64,000 bases of DNA from Clarkia xantiana subsp. parviflora (taxonomy: Eukaryota > Streptophyta > Magnoliopsida > Myrtales > Onagraceae): the NCBI GenBank assembly GCA_036873135.1, contig JAPTYO010000002.1, positions 42,027,452-42,091,451 of the forward strand, in the 5' to 3' direction. The translations under genes and the position numbers were made by a program. The notes beneath the pieces are model-generated. The model was not told the DNA's origin. It was given only the letters and a program-made list of their open reading frames with translations, and searched no databases. Numbering within the stretch: position 1 is the first letter of the stretch; every line of letters starts with the position of its first letter. Shown here one piece after another: positions 31,295-40,087 of this stretch.

Positions 31295-32707
31295 TCATGA
31301 CTCTGCTTGAGTCTTCTTTAGGGGGTTGTCGCCTTGATCGACGAATTGCTTCAATTTGCCTTTGAGGACGAAGCTGTTAATGCGGGAACGTAGGCTGACA
31401 CAGCTGTCTGTTTCGTGGCCGAAGACCTCGTGGTTTTCACACCACTTGTCTTTGTCTTTCCCCAGCGGAACTTTTCTGAAATTGTTCGGCTCTTTCCACA
31501 TGTTCGCATCCTTCATTTCCTTCAATATTACGAATAGCGGTGCATTCAATGGAATGCAGTCAGTGAGCTTTTCTTCTCTTTGTTTCTGGAAAACTCTTTG
31601 GAAAGGCCTTTTCGGCTGAGGCTGCCAATTTCTTTCTTGCTGACCGCTTGAGGGCGGTTTTGCTTGATTCTGTTTTGGAGGTTGTTTCCATGCCTCTTTT
31701 TGGTGCAGTGTGTCTTGATGACTTGTGACTCGAGACTTTGTTCCTGTCGCCTCGACTTGTCCGTTGATTGGAGGCAAAGGTGGTGACGGGTTGAAACCTT
31801 TGTATTGGAGGGCTCCTTGGTCGCATTGTGCGAAGGATGCATTTCTTGTTGGCGTAAAGAAAGCATTGGATGTGGCAACAGGGATGTGGAAGGATCCAAG
31901 TTGTCTTCTTATCGGCTTCTGCGAGGTTATGGGCAAGGCGTTGTGGTGTGCAACGTGCTCCTCGTCCTTTGATGAGAAATCAATGACATCTTCAAAGGCG
32001 GCATCCTTTATGTCAACATACTCCAAGTTGGTGTCATCGGTCTTGTGCATTGTCTTTTCAACGTATATTTCTTGCTCGTATGAATTCTCGCTTTCAGCGT
32101 TAAAATCTCTTGCATTCCTCCAATGACTGGCTCCTTGGGAAGGAGTGTATGAACGTGTCGCTTCATATCTTGTATGCTGGAAGGCATTTTCTGCATGTTG
32201 GTCTTTGCCTTGGAATGGATGGCCTTGGCGGGTAGTGTTTTGCGACATTTCTCTTGTCGGCGTAGCGTTTTCCTGGGCGGTTGGGGGTGGTTGGGCCGCA
32301 TATCCTTGATTTTTCAGTGACTCGCAGAATGCGAGTAAGTCTTCCAGCGCAGCCATCATTGCTGGAGTAACTGAAGGCATCGGGTTTGTTCCCGTTCTTT
32401 GTTGTTCGCCTTGCGGCATTTCTGACTGAAATTCATCATCATCATGCATCTCTGGCTCAAAACCAGGTGGGGGTGGACGATGCTCATCATTTAGTTCTTG
32501 GAGGTTGTGCTGTGCGTCGGGCACATCCTCAGTTGACATGGATGAAGCTACGGAAGTAGCTCTCTGTATGTGGGAATGCGCTGGCTGGCTTCCGGCTGGC
32601 TTCTGACCTCCTGCTTTTTTGCTTGCCGGAGACGTCTTAGGATGTCCAGGCATTTTCCTTGCATTTCTCGCGTTAACCTCTTTGGGAGGGTTGCGATCAC
32701 TCGTCAT
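31295..32707 (-). CDS. Gypsy-3 Gag-like protein without the usual capsid core (470 aa)
   Basis: An open 470-codon frame begins MTSDRNPPKEVNARNARK, close to the Gypsy-6 gag start at 61109. The first about 200 residues (to the HWRNA motif) and the last about 130 (QNQAKPPSSGQQ, LKEMKDANMWKEPNN, knuckle WCENHEVFGHETDSC) match Gypsy-6. The middle, where Gypsy-6 has the capsid domain (HPFADQL, GDPVEHVQKH, WFFSLPCGSI), is instead an unrelated acidic stretch (about residues 200-290, e.g. NLEYVDIKDAAFEDV). It may retain RNA binding through the knuckle but is unlikely to form particles unaided. Start chosen by homology. Confidence 0.8.
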   Translation of the reverse strand: MTSDRNPPKEVNARNARKMPGHPKTSPASKKAGGQKPAGSQPAHSHIQRATSVASSMSTEDVPDAQHNLQELNDEHRPPPPGFEPEMHDDDEFQSEMPQGEQQRTGTNPMPSVTPAMMAALEDLLAFCESLKNQGYAAQPPPTAQENATPTREMSQNTTRQGHPFQGKDQHAENAFQHTRYEATRSYTPSQGASHWRNARDFNAESENSYEQEIYVEKTMHKTDDTNLEYVDIKDAAFEDVIDFSSKDEEHVAHHNALPITSQKPIRRQLGSFHIPVATSNAFFTPTRNASFAQCDQGALQYKGFNPSPPLPPINGQVEATGTKSRVTSHQDTLHQKEAWKQPPKQNQAKPPSSGQQERNWQPQPKRPFQRVFQKQREEKLTDCIPLNAPLFVILKEMKDANMWKEPNNFRKVPLGKDKDKWCENHEVFGHETDSCVSLRSRINSFVLKGKLKQFVDQGDNPLKKTQAES

Positions 32708-32737
32708 GTCTTTGCGGTATGGTAGCTTTTGTTCGAA

Positions 32738-32756
32738 TCACGGAGACGGTGCCAAA
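32738..32756 (-). other. Primer-binding site of Gypsy-3
   Basis: The minus strand reads TTTGGCACCGTCTCCGTG beside the LTR. Gypsy-6 has GGCGCCGTCTCCGTG at the same place, so this copy has a G-to-A change in the core. Confidence 0.75.
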
Positions 32757-33653
32757 TGTTGCGTCCTGGTTGAACTAGGTCGTGTGGACGCGTCTGTCTG
32801 AGTAGGTTGTTCGGGTTTTGGGCTGACACCCTTCGTCTGGAAGAGGTTTTCGCCTTGTGCCGATGACTAGTGTTCGGTTTTAACGCTGTGTCTCGGAAAA
32901 GTCGGTGTCTCAGGGAACGGCTGTGTCTCAGGAGGAGTCTGTGTCTCGGGAAATGGTTGTGTCTCAGGAGGAGTCTGTGTCTCCGGAAACGGTTGTGTCT
33001 CAGGAAATGGCGGTTTGTGCACAAGTCTGAGCGTCTGGGCACATCTTACTCCTATTTCTCTTCCTCGCCTTAGCTTTGGAGTCTGTTTCCTGCACAAAGG
33101 GCCAGTACTAGCACAGAGAGGGGGGGGGGGGGGTGGTGCTAGTGGAGCCCTCTCCGATGCCTAAGTCACGATTGGGGCTAAAAAGGTAATCTTAGAGAGA
33201 GAAAATATTTCTAGAGAGAAGTCAGAGCTCAAAGTGCCAAAGTTGGGTAAATGAGAGGATGTGTGAAAATGGGTGGCCAATGCCTTTTATTTATAGGCTT
33301 CCTTGGGACCGGACCCGGTTTTAGAGCGGTTTGATGACGGTTCAAAAGCAAGCGGTAACCGTCATCGACATTGGCAATGCGCGAACTCGACTTCTCTATA
33401 CGTAACGGTAATCGCGTAATACCCGTAGAGCAATCCGGACCTCGTCGAATTTGGGCAATTCGGCGAGGTCCGGTTTGCCGCACAACCCTGACCTTCGGAT
33501 TGCTGCAATCCGGAGGTCCGGTCCGGACGCGCGTAACGCGCTTCCGGACCGTTTTGACCCTCAGGAGTTGTTTTTCGAACCGTAATGTGATTTTTGACGT
33601 GTTTACGAGGCCCGAAATATAAATACGAACCCGAATTGGACATATATCCATCA
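32757..33653 (-). repeat. 5' LTR of Gypsy-3 (897 bp)
   Basis: Same ends as 6541-7441. The G tract here is 14 nt (33120-33133) against 19 nt in the 3' LTR. The block CCCTCTCCGATGCCTAAG and the TATA box are retained. GTTCT follows. Confidence 0.92.
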
Positions 33654-33658
33654 GTTCT

Positions 33659-33809
33659 CGCAGGACACTGTCCGGCAGATCGAGAACTCCTTCGTGACGT
33701 TCATCGGCTACGGAAAGCAAAACTAGTATCTGCTCCCTTTCCACTGCGTAATTTTTTTACAAGCATATACCTGAGTTTTGATATGTAATTATATTCCCTA
33801 ATTTCTAAC
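33659..33809 (+). repeat. Copia-A 5' LTR, second part
   Basis: It continues the alignment with the Copia-C LTR after the 27-kb gap (CTGTCCGGCAGATCGAGAAC against CCGTCCGGTGGATCAGAAC; CACTGCGTAA against CGCTGCGTAA) and ends immediately before a primer site. Confidence 0.85.
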
Positions 33810-33820
33810 GGTATCAGAGC
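33810..33820 (+). other. Primer-binding site of Copia-A
   Basis: GGTATCAGAGC, the initiator Met-tRNA type, follows the second half of the split LTR. This shows that the LTR was a 5' LTR on the plus strand. Confidence 0.85.
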
Positions 33821-34014
33821 CTGTGTAGGGTGTTCATGAACTTTACGTAATTTTTATCAAAATTGAACATTGTATTTATGTGATTAAGGTAAATTTGATC
33901 TAGAAATTTGACCACTAACCCTAAATTTTTGTTTTGGTCGAACCATTAGGTGTAAATTTCTTTTATTTCTTACGCAGCAAGTAACCTAGTCCGGCTGACC
34001 ATTAGGGTTTGTTG
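33821..34014 (+). other. Copia-A leader remnant
   Basis: About 190 bp of untranslated leader remain before the Copia-C LTR starts. No coding part of Copia-A was found in the window. Confidence 0.6.
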
Positions 34015-34606
34015 TGTTGGATATAGGGGGGGGGGTAAATACTATAGAAACAAAAACATGTACATGCTAGGTAATCTAGTTACGCAGCGGAATAGAGGCA
34101 CATACCGGTAATTGCTTTCTTGTAGTCCCAAGATCTTCAAGGAGAGTTCTGATCCACCGGACGGCTCCTGTAAGGATTCCGGTTAAGGAATCACCTACAC
34201 GGAATGGTCTCCACAGCAAAGCCTCTTGTTGATTCCTAGTAGGGATGGATCTCTGGGGTATATTGCTCAAAGCAATTTGGCACCTTGGAATCCTAAGGTT
34301 CGGCCGAACTATGGTGTAGAGATGAAAGGATTTCTTTGGTCTCAACACTTAGGAGACTGAGTGATTACCTTCTAATAACTCCCTGACAATCCTATTTATA
34401 GAGGAGGTGGGATAAGTCCCACCTCCTTAAACATCACATGTTTCGGCCGACCTAGGTATTCGGGAGGCCCAACTTTGGGTCTCTCAAGTCAATTGAGATT
34501 TTAGGTCTAACCCAAAATCCCTAATGTGACATAACCAATTATCTTAACTGTTGGTCTTATATTAAAATGGCTAATATTATGGCAGCTCATTCACCAAATG
34601 CCAACA
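34015..34606 (-). repeat. 3' LTR of Copia-C (592 bp)
   Basis: TGTTGGATATAGG ... ATGCCAACA on the plus strand. A 10-nt G run lies at 34026-34035. A TATA box (CTATAAATAGGA on the minus strand, about 34388-34400) is present. Outside the right end the minus strand reads GGCGAGTGGGAGC, a polypurine tract, which identifies it as the 3' LTR. Confidence 0.88.
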
Positions 34607-35713
34607 GCTCCCACTCGCCAGAATGGGAGGGTGCCTTTTAATATGATGTCGACCAACACGTTAACATTTAGTCTTCGATCAAATTCTTGGTTCGGAAGAG
34701 TTCATACAATGTTTGTCGTGCGACCAGCAGACACAACGGACATCGTGCTACTCATCGGTTAAGAGTGTTGTAGCATCCTCAGAACGTTGATTCCTAAACC
34801 TGTAATCAACCCGCATACATCTATGTGCCGCGATGTATCCTTGGTCAAATGTTATTCTCCAGTTGCCTAGTTTCCACATAGGAACACTTCTCCAAGGCAT
34901 CCGCACTAGTATTCACATCCTTCAACTAATATCTGGTTGGTGGCCACCTAGTGAATACAAGAGTCGTAGAATTACAGGTGAACTTGACCATCCCCACAGC
35001 TCATACCCTTAGTCAAACTAAACCTGTTTCCAAAACGTGGTCATTGGGTCGTTTTGATTAACATTGTGTTCGTACGCTGGAAGCGACCATTGAGCTTGAC
35101 CTTAGATATGAGTTCTAAGTCCGTGACCATAATTCAGGTGCTCCTTCTTAAAGCACCCGGGATCAGTCACACGTCTAAGGTGAAGAAGTTAGTGCCCGTC
35201 TGAATCACGAAGATTCTATCTAGCACAATCGAGACTGACCCCGTGGTCGAACATGACACGCGCAGTATGAAGTGCTCGTCGATAGCGTAACCTGAGTAAT
35301 CAGGAGTGGGAAATCATACGCTGTCGCAGATTCTCATCTGGCCCAGAATGTGGTTTTCGATGAACTGAGTTCATCACGGAGATATGCAAAACAAGATCAT
35401 GTTGTGTTACCCCGAAGCCAAATGATCGCTTTGCTTAACCAAGTTCTTCAAAAACATTGTGGTTCTTAGCCATTCTTGACATGGTGGAAGTGCCTCCTCC
35501 ATCAAGACGACCGAGCACGTGTGACGAGGCTGGGCCCACATTCGACATATTTTATTGGAAGGTTTTACACTCCAACGACTAGTTTATAGACCGTAAAATC
35601 CTATGTAATTCAAACATTATGACGTCGTAAGATCATTAACTCAAATTGCAATCCCTCCATTCAAATTGGAAAATTCGAAAGTAAAAAATATTGTTTGACA
35701 CAATACAATCCTC
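34607..35713 (-). other. Copia-C 3' untranslated region
   Basis: About 1.1 kb without a coherent frame lies between the end of RNase H and the polypurine tract. No motif was recognised. Confidence 0.6.
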
Positions 35714-35950
35714 TTAAACCCTACACAGTCCAAGCATTTTGACATGCTTTTCGAAAACTTGCATGCGTAGTGGTTTAGTCAATGGGTCTTCAACCATGTT
35801 CTCAGAGGATAAGTATTCTAATGTGATCAATTTGTCTTCTACCATAAAATTCGCATAATTATATTTAACATCAATGTGTTTCATACTACTATGGTACTTC
35901 GGATTCTTAACTGCCGTTATCGCTGCTTGACTGTCAGAGTAAATCCTCAC
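35714..35950 (-). pseudogene. Copia-C RNase H, C-terminal part
   Basis: The 78-codon segment has the Copia RNase H end: IYSDSQAAI, KHIDVKYN, then NMVEDPLTKPL. The preceding RNase H (35951-36352) is recognisable only in broken frames. Confidence 0.85.
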
Positions 35951-36352
35951 AGCCTTACTCCCATCCTCGACGTCAAGCAGGGAAGTTAAGAGTCGTTTAA
36001 GCCAGACATCTTCCTATGCATTATTAGAGAGGGTCACGGATTCGGATTCCATCGTAGACAACACGACACGAGATTGCTTCTTGCTCATCCATGAAATGAC
36101 GACATTAGCAAGGAGAAATACTCCTCCTGAAGTGGACTTACGATCATCCGGATCACCACCATCGTCGGCATCACTGAACTCGATAATTCTAATTTTTTAC
36201 CCCATAGCACAGTCCGTAGTCGGCAGTACCTTTTAGGTATCGAATAATTCGTTTAATGGCTCGTAAATGTTGATATCAAGGGTCTAATTGGAAACACGCT
36301 ACTTAGACCACAACGTAGCAGATATCCGGACGAGTGCATTGCATGGCGTACA

Positions 36353-37210
36353 TCAGACTACCATTATACTGAGGTGCTCTGCACTCTTCATCTGTTCAAG
36401 CTCCGCCTGGTCTTTTGGGCCCTCACGCTTCGACAACGCGCACCCAAACACTACCGACGTATCTACGGGTTTGGCGTCTTGGAGATTAAACATTCTCAAC
36501 AATTTGTTGATATAGGCTTGTTGGGGAAGACACAGTTTCCGTGCAACCCGATCCCTAGCAATCTTAATGCCTAGGATGTACGTGGCTTCTCTCATGTCTT
36601 TCAATCCAAATACAGATGCCAGCCAGGACTTTGATTTATTAATGTAACTCACATCATTCGCGGCAATAAGTATATCATCGACGTACAACGTCAAGATAAC
36701 GTACTTTGACCCAGAGGTCTTAGTGTACACGCAGGGATCCTCGTGAAGATTCACGAATCTGTTGCCAACGATTTCCTCATGGAACCTGCGGTACCATTTC
36801 CGAGATGAATGTTTAAGACCATAGATTGATCTTTGGAGTTTACAAACTCTACGTTCGTTTCCAGAGGTAATAATACCCTCCGGCAGCTCCATATAGATCT
36901 CTTCCTCCAGGTTTCCGTGGAGGAACACGGTCTTAACATCCATTTGGTGCAGCTCCAGATCGAGGCATGCAACCAAGGCCACCCAGACTGTGGTGTAACG
37001 CACAGTCGGTAAGTACGTCTCATCAAAGTCCACTCTGTCAAGTTGGGTATATCCTTTCGCGAATAATTGAGCTTTGTAACGCTCAACGTTTCCATCAGCA
37101 GTGAGTTTTAGTTTCAGAACCCACTTATCCCCTATTGCTCCGCGTCTAGCAGGCAAATCAACTAATGACCATACCGAATTGGCTTTCATAGAGGCGATCT
37201 CTTCCTCCAT
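36353..37210 (-). pseudogene. Copia-C reverse transcriptase domain (285 codons)
   Basis: RT with KWVLKLK (about 29), ERYKAQLFAKGYTQ (about 43), QMDVKTVFLHGNLEEEIYM (about 89), IYGLKHSSRKWY (about 129) and the catalytic YVDD at 176-179. One catalytic-region change is visible: relatives read MDVKTAFLNG. A stop before the RNase H boundary and a frame break upstream make it non-functional. Confidence 0.9.
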
Positions 37211-37268
37211 TCATTCGCTTGAGATCCATCCAACGCTTGTTTAACGGTTTCCGGTTCATCAACCGAAG

Positions 37269-37721
37269 TTAGGGTGAACAATTCACCTCTTTAGATGGGA
37301 TACTTCTTAGGAGAATTTCGGTTCCTTGACTACGTCTAGGCTCATTATTACCATCTTGATTTTGAACTACACTCCCACTGGGAACAATGCTCCCACTCGG
37401 AACAATACTCCCACTGGGAACAAGATCGGTGCTTGAACCTTCTTCTACAAATTTTCTTGGACGACCTATTGGTCTCGGGTTTCTATCGCTGAGATTAATT
37501 CTATGGTTGCTAGGACCAGGAACCAAGGTGGTTGTACCATTCCCACTGTTTCTAGCAGGTAGTTGAGGAATTATAGGATTCTCATCCAACGATTCAGCAG
37601 TGTGATGATCAGGTTCCAATTGATTCGCACATGTAGCAACAGTGATCTGCGTGGTTGGATAGACTCCTCCCACTGGATTTATTATGAAAATGTCTCCATT
37701 CTCATTTACCATGTCATTCAC
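37269..37721 (-). pseudogene. Copia-C integrase-RT linker region
   Basis: A 150-codon segment that is Pro/Ser/Asn-rich with a threefold VPSGSI repeat and RNPRPIGRPRKF, as in the linker between Copia integrase and RT. The integrase itself would lie beyond 37812 and is missing. Confidence 0.65.
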
Positions 37722-37812
37722 TGGTGTTACCGCCTCAATCTCCCACTCGAAGTAAGTGGGACCTAAACATTATCATCTTGTTCTAGTTCAATTAAGACTT
37801 CATTCATGATAT

Positions 37813-38580
37813 TGTTAGGTTCTAAGCCCTCGGTCAACGGGTCGTCGATCTAAAGCTTATTCCTCACTGGTGAACTGATGGATTCAGTACTCTCGGGGCT
37901 AGTCGTTCTGATGCAAGTCCTTCTGTTCTCTTTGTCTCCTTCTTCTCGGGGTCCTGCACAAAGGGCAGTATCAAGAATGGAGGGTGGGGGTGGTGCTTGA
38001 TGAACCCTCTCCGATGCCTAAGTAAGTACGTCCCTTTTTAGAGAGATAAAGTCTAAAGTCTAGAGAGAAGCTAGAGCTAAAATTGCATAAGTAGCCAAGA
38101 CGATCAAATGAATGATGGAAGGGTTGTATTTATAGGCAACGGTGTCATTAAGGTGACTTAATGACATCGTTAACCTTTAAACACAATTAATTAGTCCTTG
38201 ATCACATAATTAAAACCTTAAAGCATGGAGAGGTTGGCGGAAATAATCTAAGTGTAGGAGTCGCGAAATGGTGTCGGGGCCCTTGGGGGCGGAGAGAAAA
38301 TCCGACCCCTAAGGGTAGGGGTTGGGTGTGGCCACCCAACCCCTCCCTAAGGGAGATTGGGTTGGCCAACCCGATCTCCCCTAGGGGAGGTCGGGTGTGG
38401 CCACCCGACCTCACCAAGGTGAGTTCGACGCGTGGCCCGGACGAGTATTTTCTCCTCGTCTGGACCGTTGGTGTTTCGGCGGGGTGTTCGGGTCAAAGTT
38501 TCGATTTACAATCATTAACTGGGTGATAAAAATAAAACGATTCGGAAGTCAACGAGTTCAAATTGGGCGTATATCCATCA
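37813..38580 (-). repeat. 3' LTR of Gypsy-5 (768 bp)
   Basis: TGTTAGGTTC ... ATATCCATCA on the plus strand. It contains the block CCCTCTCCGATGCCTAAG (38004-38021) and an array of GC-rich palindromes at about 38320-38425. It is the inverted relative of 42239-42943. Confidence 0.9.
38320..38425. repeat. Array of perfect GC-rich palindromes in the Gypsy-5 LTR
   Basis: In order: GGGGTTGGGTG/CACCCAACCCC, TCCCTAAGGGA, a GATTGGGTTGGCCAACCCGATC-type palindrome with one mismatch, CTCCCCTAGGGGAG, GAGGTCGGGTG/CACCCGACCTC, and CTCACCAAGGTGAG. The two 11-bp stems are perfect, with 4-base loops. Confidence 0.9.
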
Positions 38581-39219
38581 CATGCCCCCGAGTCAACCAA
38601 TGGCCTGACCCTTGATTGACTCTATTCTAGGATGGTATGACACGCGCAATTTGAAGTCGGAATTTTACCTTTTGTCGGAATCCTTACTTACCCATGGGTG
38701 TGTGTCTCTGACTCTGCCCCCTGTCTTATAAGATAGAGGAATTGCAAACGTCAGAAAAGCACGGACACGTGTCCAAGTACGTGTCTGTCTGAGATGGAAA
38801 TAATAAATCCAATACCGTCACGAGCTTATACTCGGAAAATATACGCATGTATGGGGATGCAACATGAATATGGTTAAGTGAGTCCATGCTTCAATTTCAT
38901 GACGAGGTAAGCCTATGTGGGGAAAAATTTCGATTTTGGTCCAAATTTTTTTCGAACTATAGGATACTAAAAAATATGCCTATAGGATGTTAACTAGGAT
39001 AGCAATACTCCTAACCTTAGTTAAAAAAGGAGAAGATAGTAGTTTTCTATCTAAGCCCTTGGATCTCCTTTTAACTGATGGATGGTTGAGATTATGTCAT
39101 CTAAAAAACCCTACACCCTTCTCATTATAAGGAGGAGTTAAGAAAATTACCTCATTTGAAAAAAGTTGTCATCTTTTCCTCATTTTCCCACACTTGGAGG
39201 CCAAGGGAGAAAATTTTGC
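38581..39219. other. Gypsy-5 untranslated region before the GC-rich island
   Basis: This holds the purine tract at the LTR border, then AT-rich DNA. CATTATAAGG near 39121-39131 is a possible TATA box for the plus-strand gene. Confidence 0.5.
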
Positions 39220-39560
39220 ACACCGAGGGAGGGGGGCCGGCCGAAATTCCAGCAAGGGCCAGAATTTCGGCCAGCAACATGGTGGCCATCGGACGGAGTG
39301 GAGGCGCGGGGAGGCAGCGGTGGTGTGACGATCGCTGGTCGGGACAGCGACCCAGCTTGTGACGGCGCGGAGGACGGCCAGGACGGAGACTGCAGCTCGC
39401 GACGGCGACGGATTTCTTCGGACCAGCGGAGGGCGACGACTGCGAGCGACGGCAAGGGCTCCTGCGACTCCGGCGAACGACAGCGGAGGCGGGGCAGGCG
39501 GGACCAGGCGCAGCTCAGCTCCGGCAGCGGCGGGACCTGCACTCCGACGCCGACAAGGTG
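39220..39560 (+). other. GC- and CpG-rich island upstream of the opposite-strand gene
   Basis: About 340 bp stands out from AT-rich surroundings through dense CG, CGGCG and GGCGAC strings. It supports an open plus-strand frame (39166-39651) of low complexity (Arg/Gly/Ser) with no recognised domain. It could be an exon or leader of the plus-strand gene, or captured host 5' sequence. GT follows near 39561 and AG at about 39959, so a leader intron is possible. Confidence 0.45.
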
Positions 39561-40087
39561 TCGATTCCGGGCTCGTTTACCAAATCGGGTCGGGTTTTCC
39601 GAAGGTCCAATCCTTTTCCCTTCCATTACCGTACAAAATGTCGATACTTGAATTGCCGATATTTGATTGCCGATGTTTGATTTGTCGATTTTTGATTTGT
39701 CGATGTTTGCTTGAATACGTGATTGCCGTAGATAGTCGTTGATTTGGGAAATATTTTTTGCCGTTTGAACCTTTCCCGCTTGAATTTGACGTTGTGATGT
39801 CATTTGCATGTTGATTATCGTTGAGGGGCATAATCCTAATTTTGCTCGGAAATCGGTTTTTTTATCCGAGTAAAATTGCCCGATTTTTGTCGTCGTAGTG
39901 TCCTTAGCATGTATTCGTTACCTTCGTTGGGTGCCTTTGAATTTTCGCTTGTTGCTTGTCAGGTGCCGGGGTATGCCCGAATTTTTCGGAGATCTACTTA
40001 TCTTAATACCCGTCATGCTATGACAGGTATTGTACTCGTGGTGGTGCCCCCGTACACAAACTTGGCAGAGGCGTTACATCCTTCGAA

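Larger units (their letters stand above)
6541..33653 (-). mobile_element. Gypsy-3: non-autonomous Gypsy element (~10 kb of its own) hosting Copia-B and Gypsy-2
   Basis: LTRs at 6541-7441 (3') and 32757-33653 (5') share ends (TGTTGCGTCC ... ATATATCCATCA) and nearly all sequence. Flanks GTTCC (6536-6540) and GTTCT (33654-33658) form a 5-bp target duplication with one mismatch. Removing the two nested insertions leaves about 10 kb: 5' LTR, primer site, a gag-like gene, about 6 kb of non-coding DNA with several minisatellites, and the 3' LTR. No protease, RT or integrase was found, so its movement would need enzymes from a relative such as Gypsy-6, whose LTR is of the same family. Confidence 0.88.
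34015..37812 (-). mobile_element. Copia-C: decayed Ty1/Copia element, 5' part missing
   Basis: Right to left: a linker region (37269-37721), RT (36353-37210), RNase H (35714-35950), a long 3' untranslated region, polypurine tract and 3' LTR (34015-34606). Gag, protease and integrase are absent, because the Gypsy-5 LTR starts at 37813. The LTR is of the Copia-A family but inverted to it. Confidence 0.88.
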
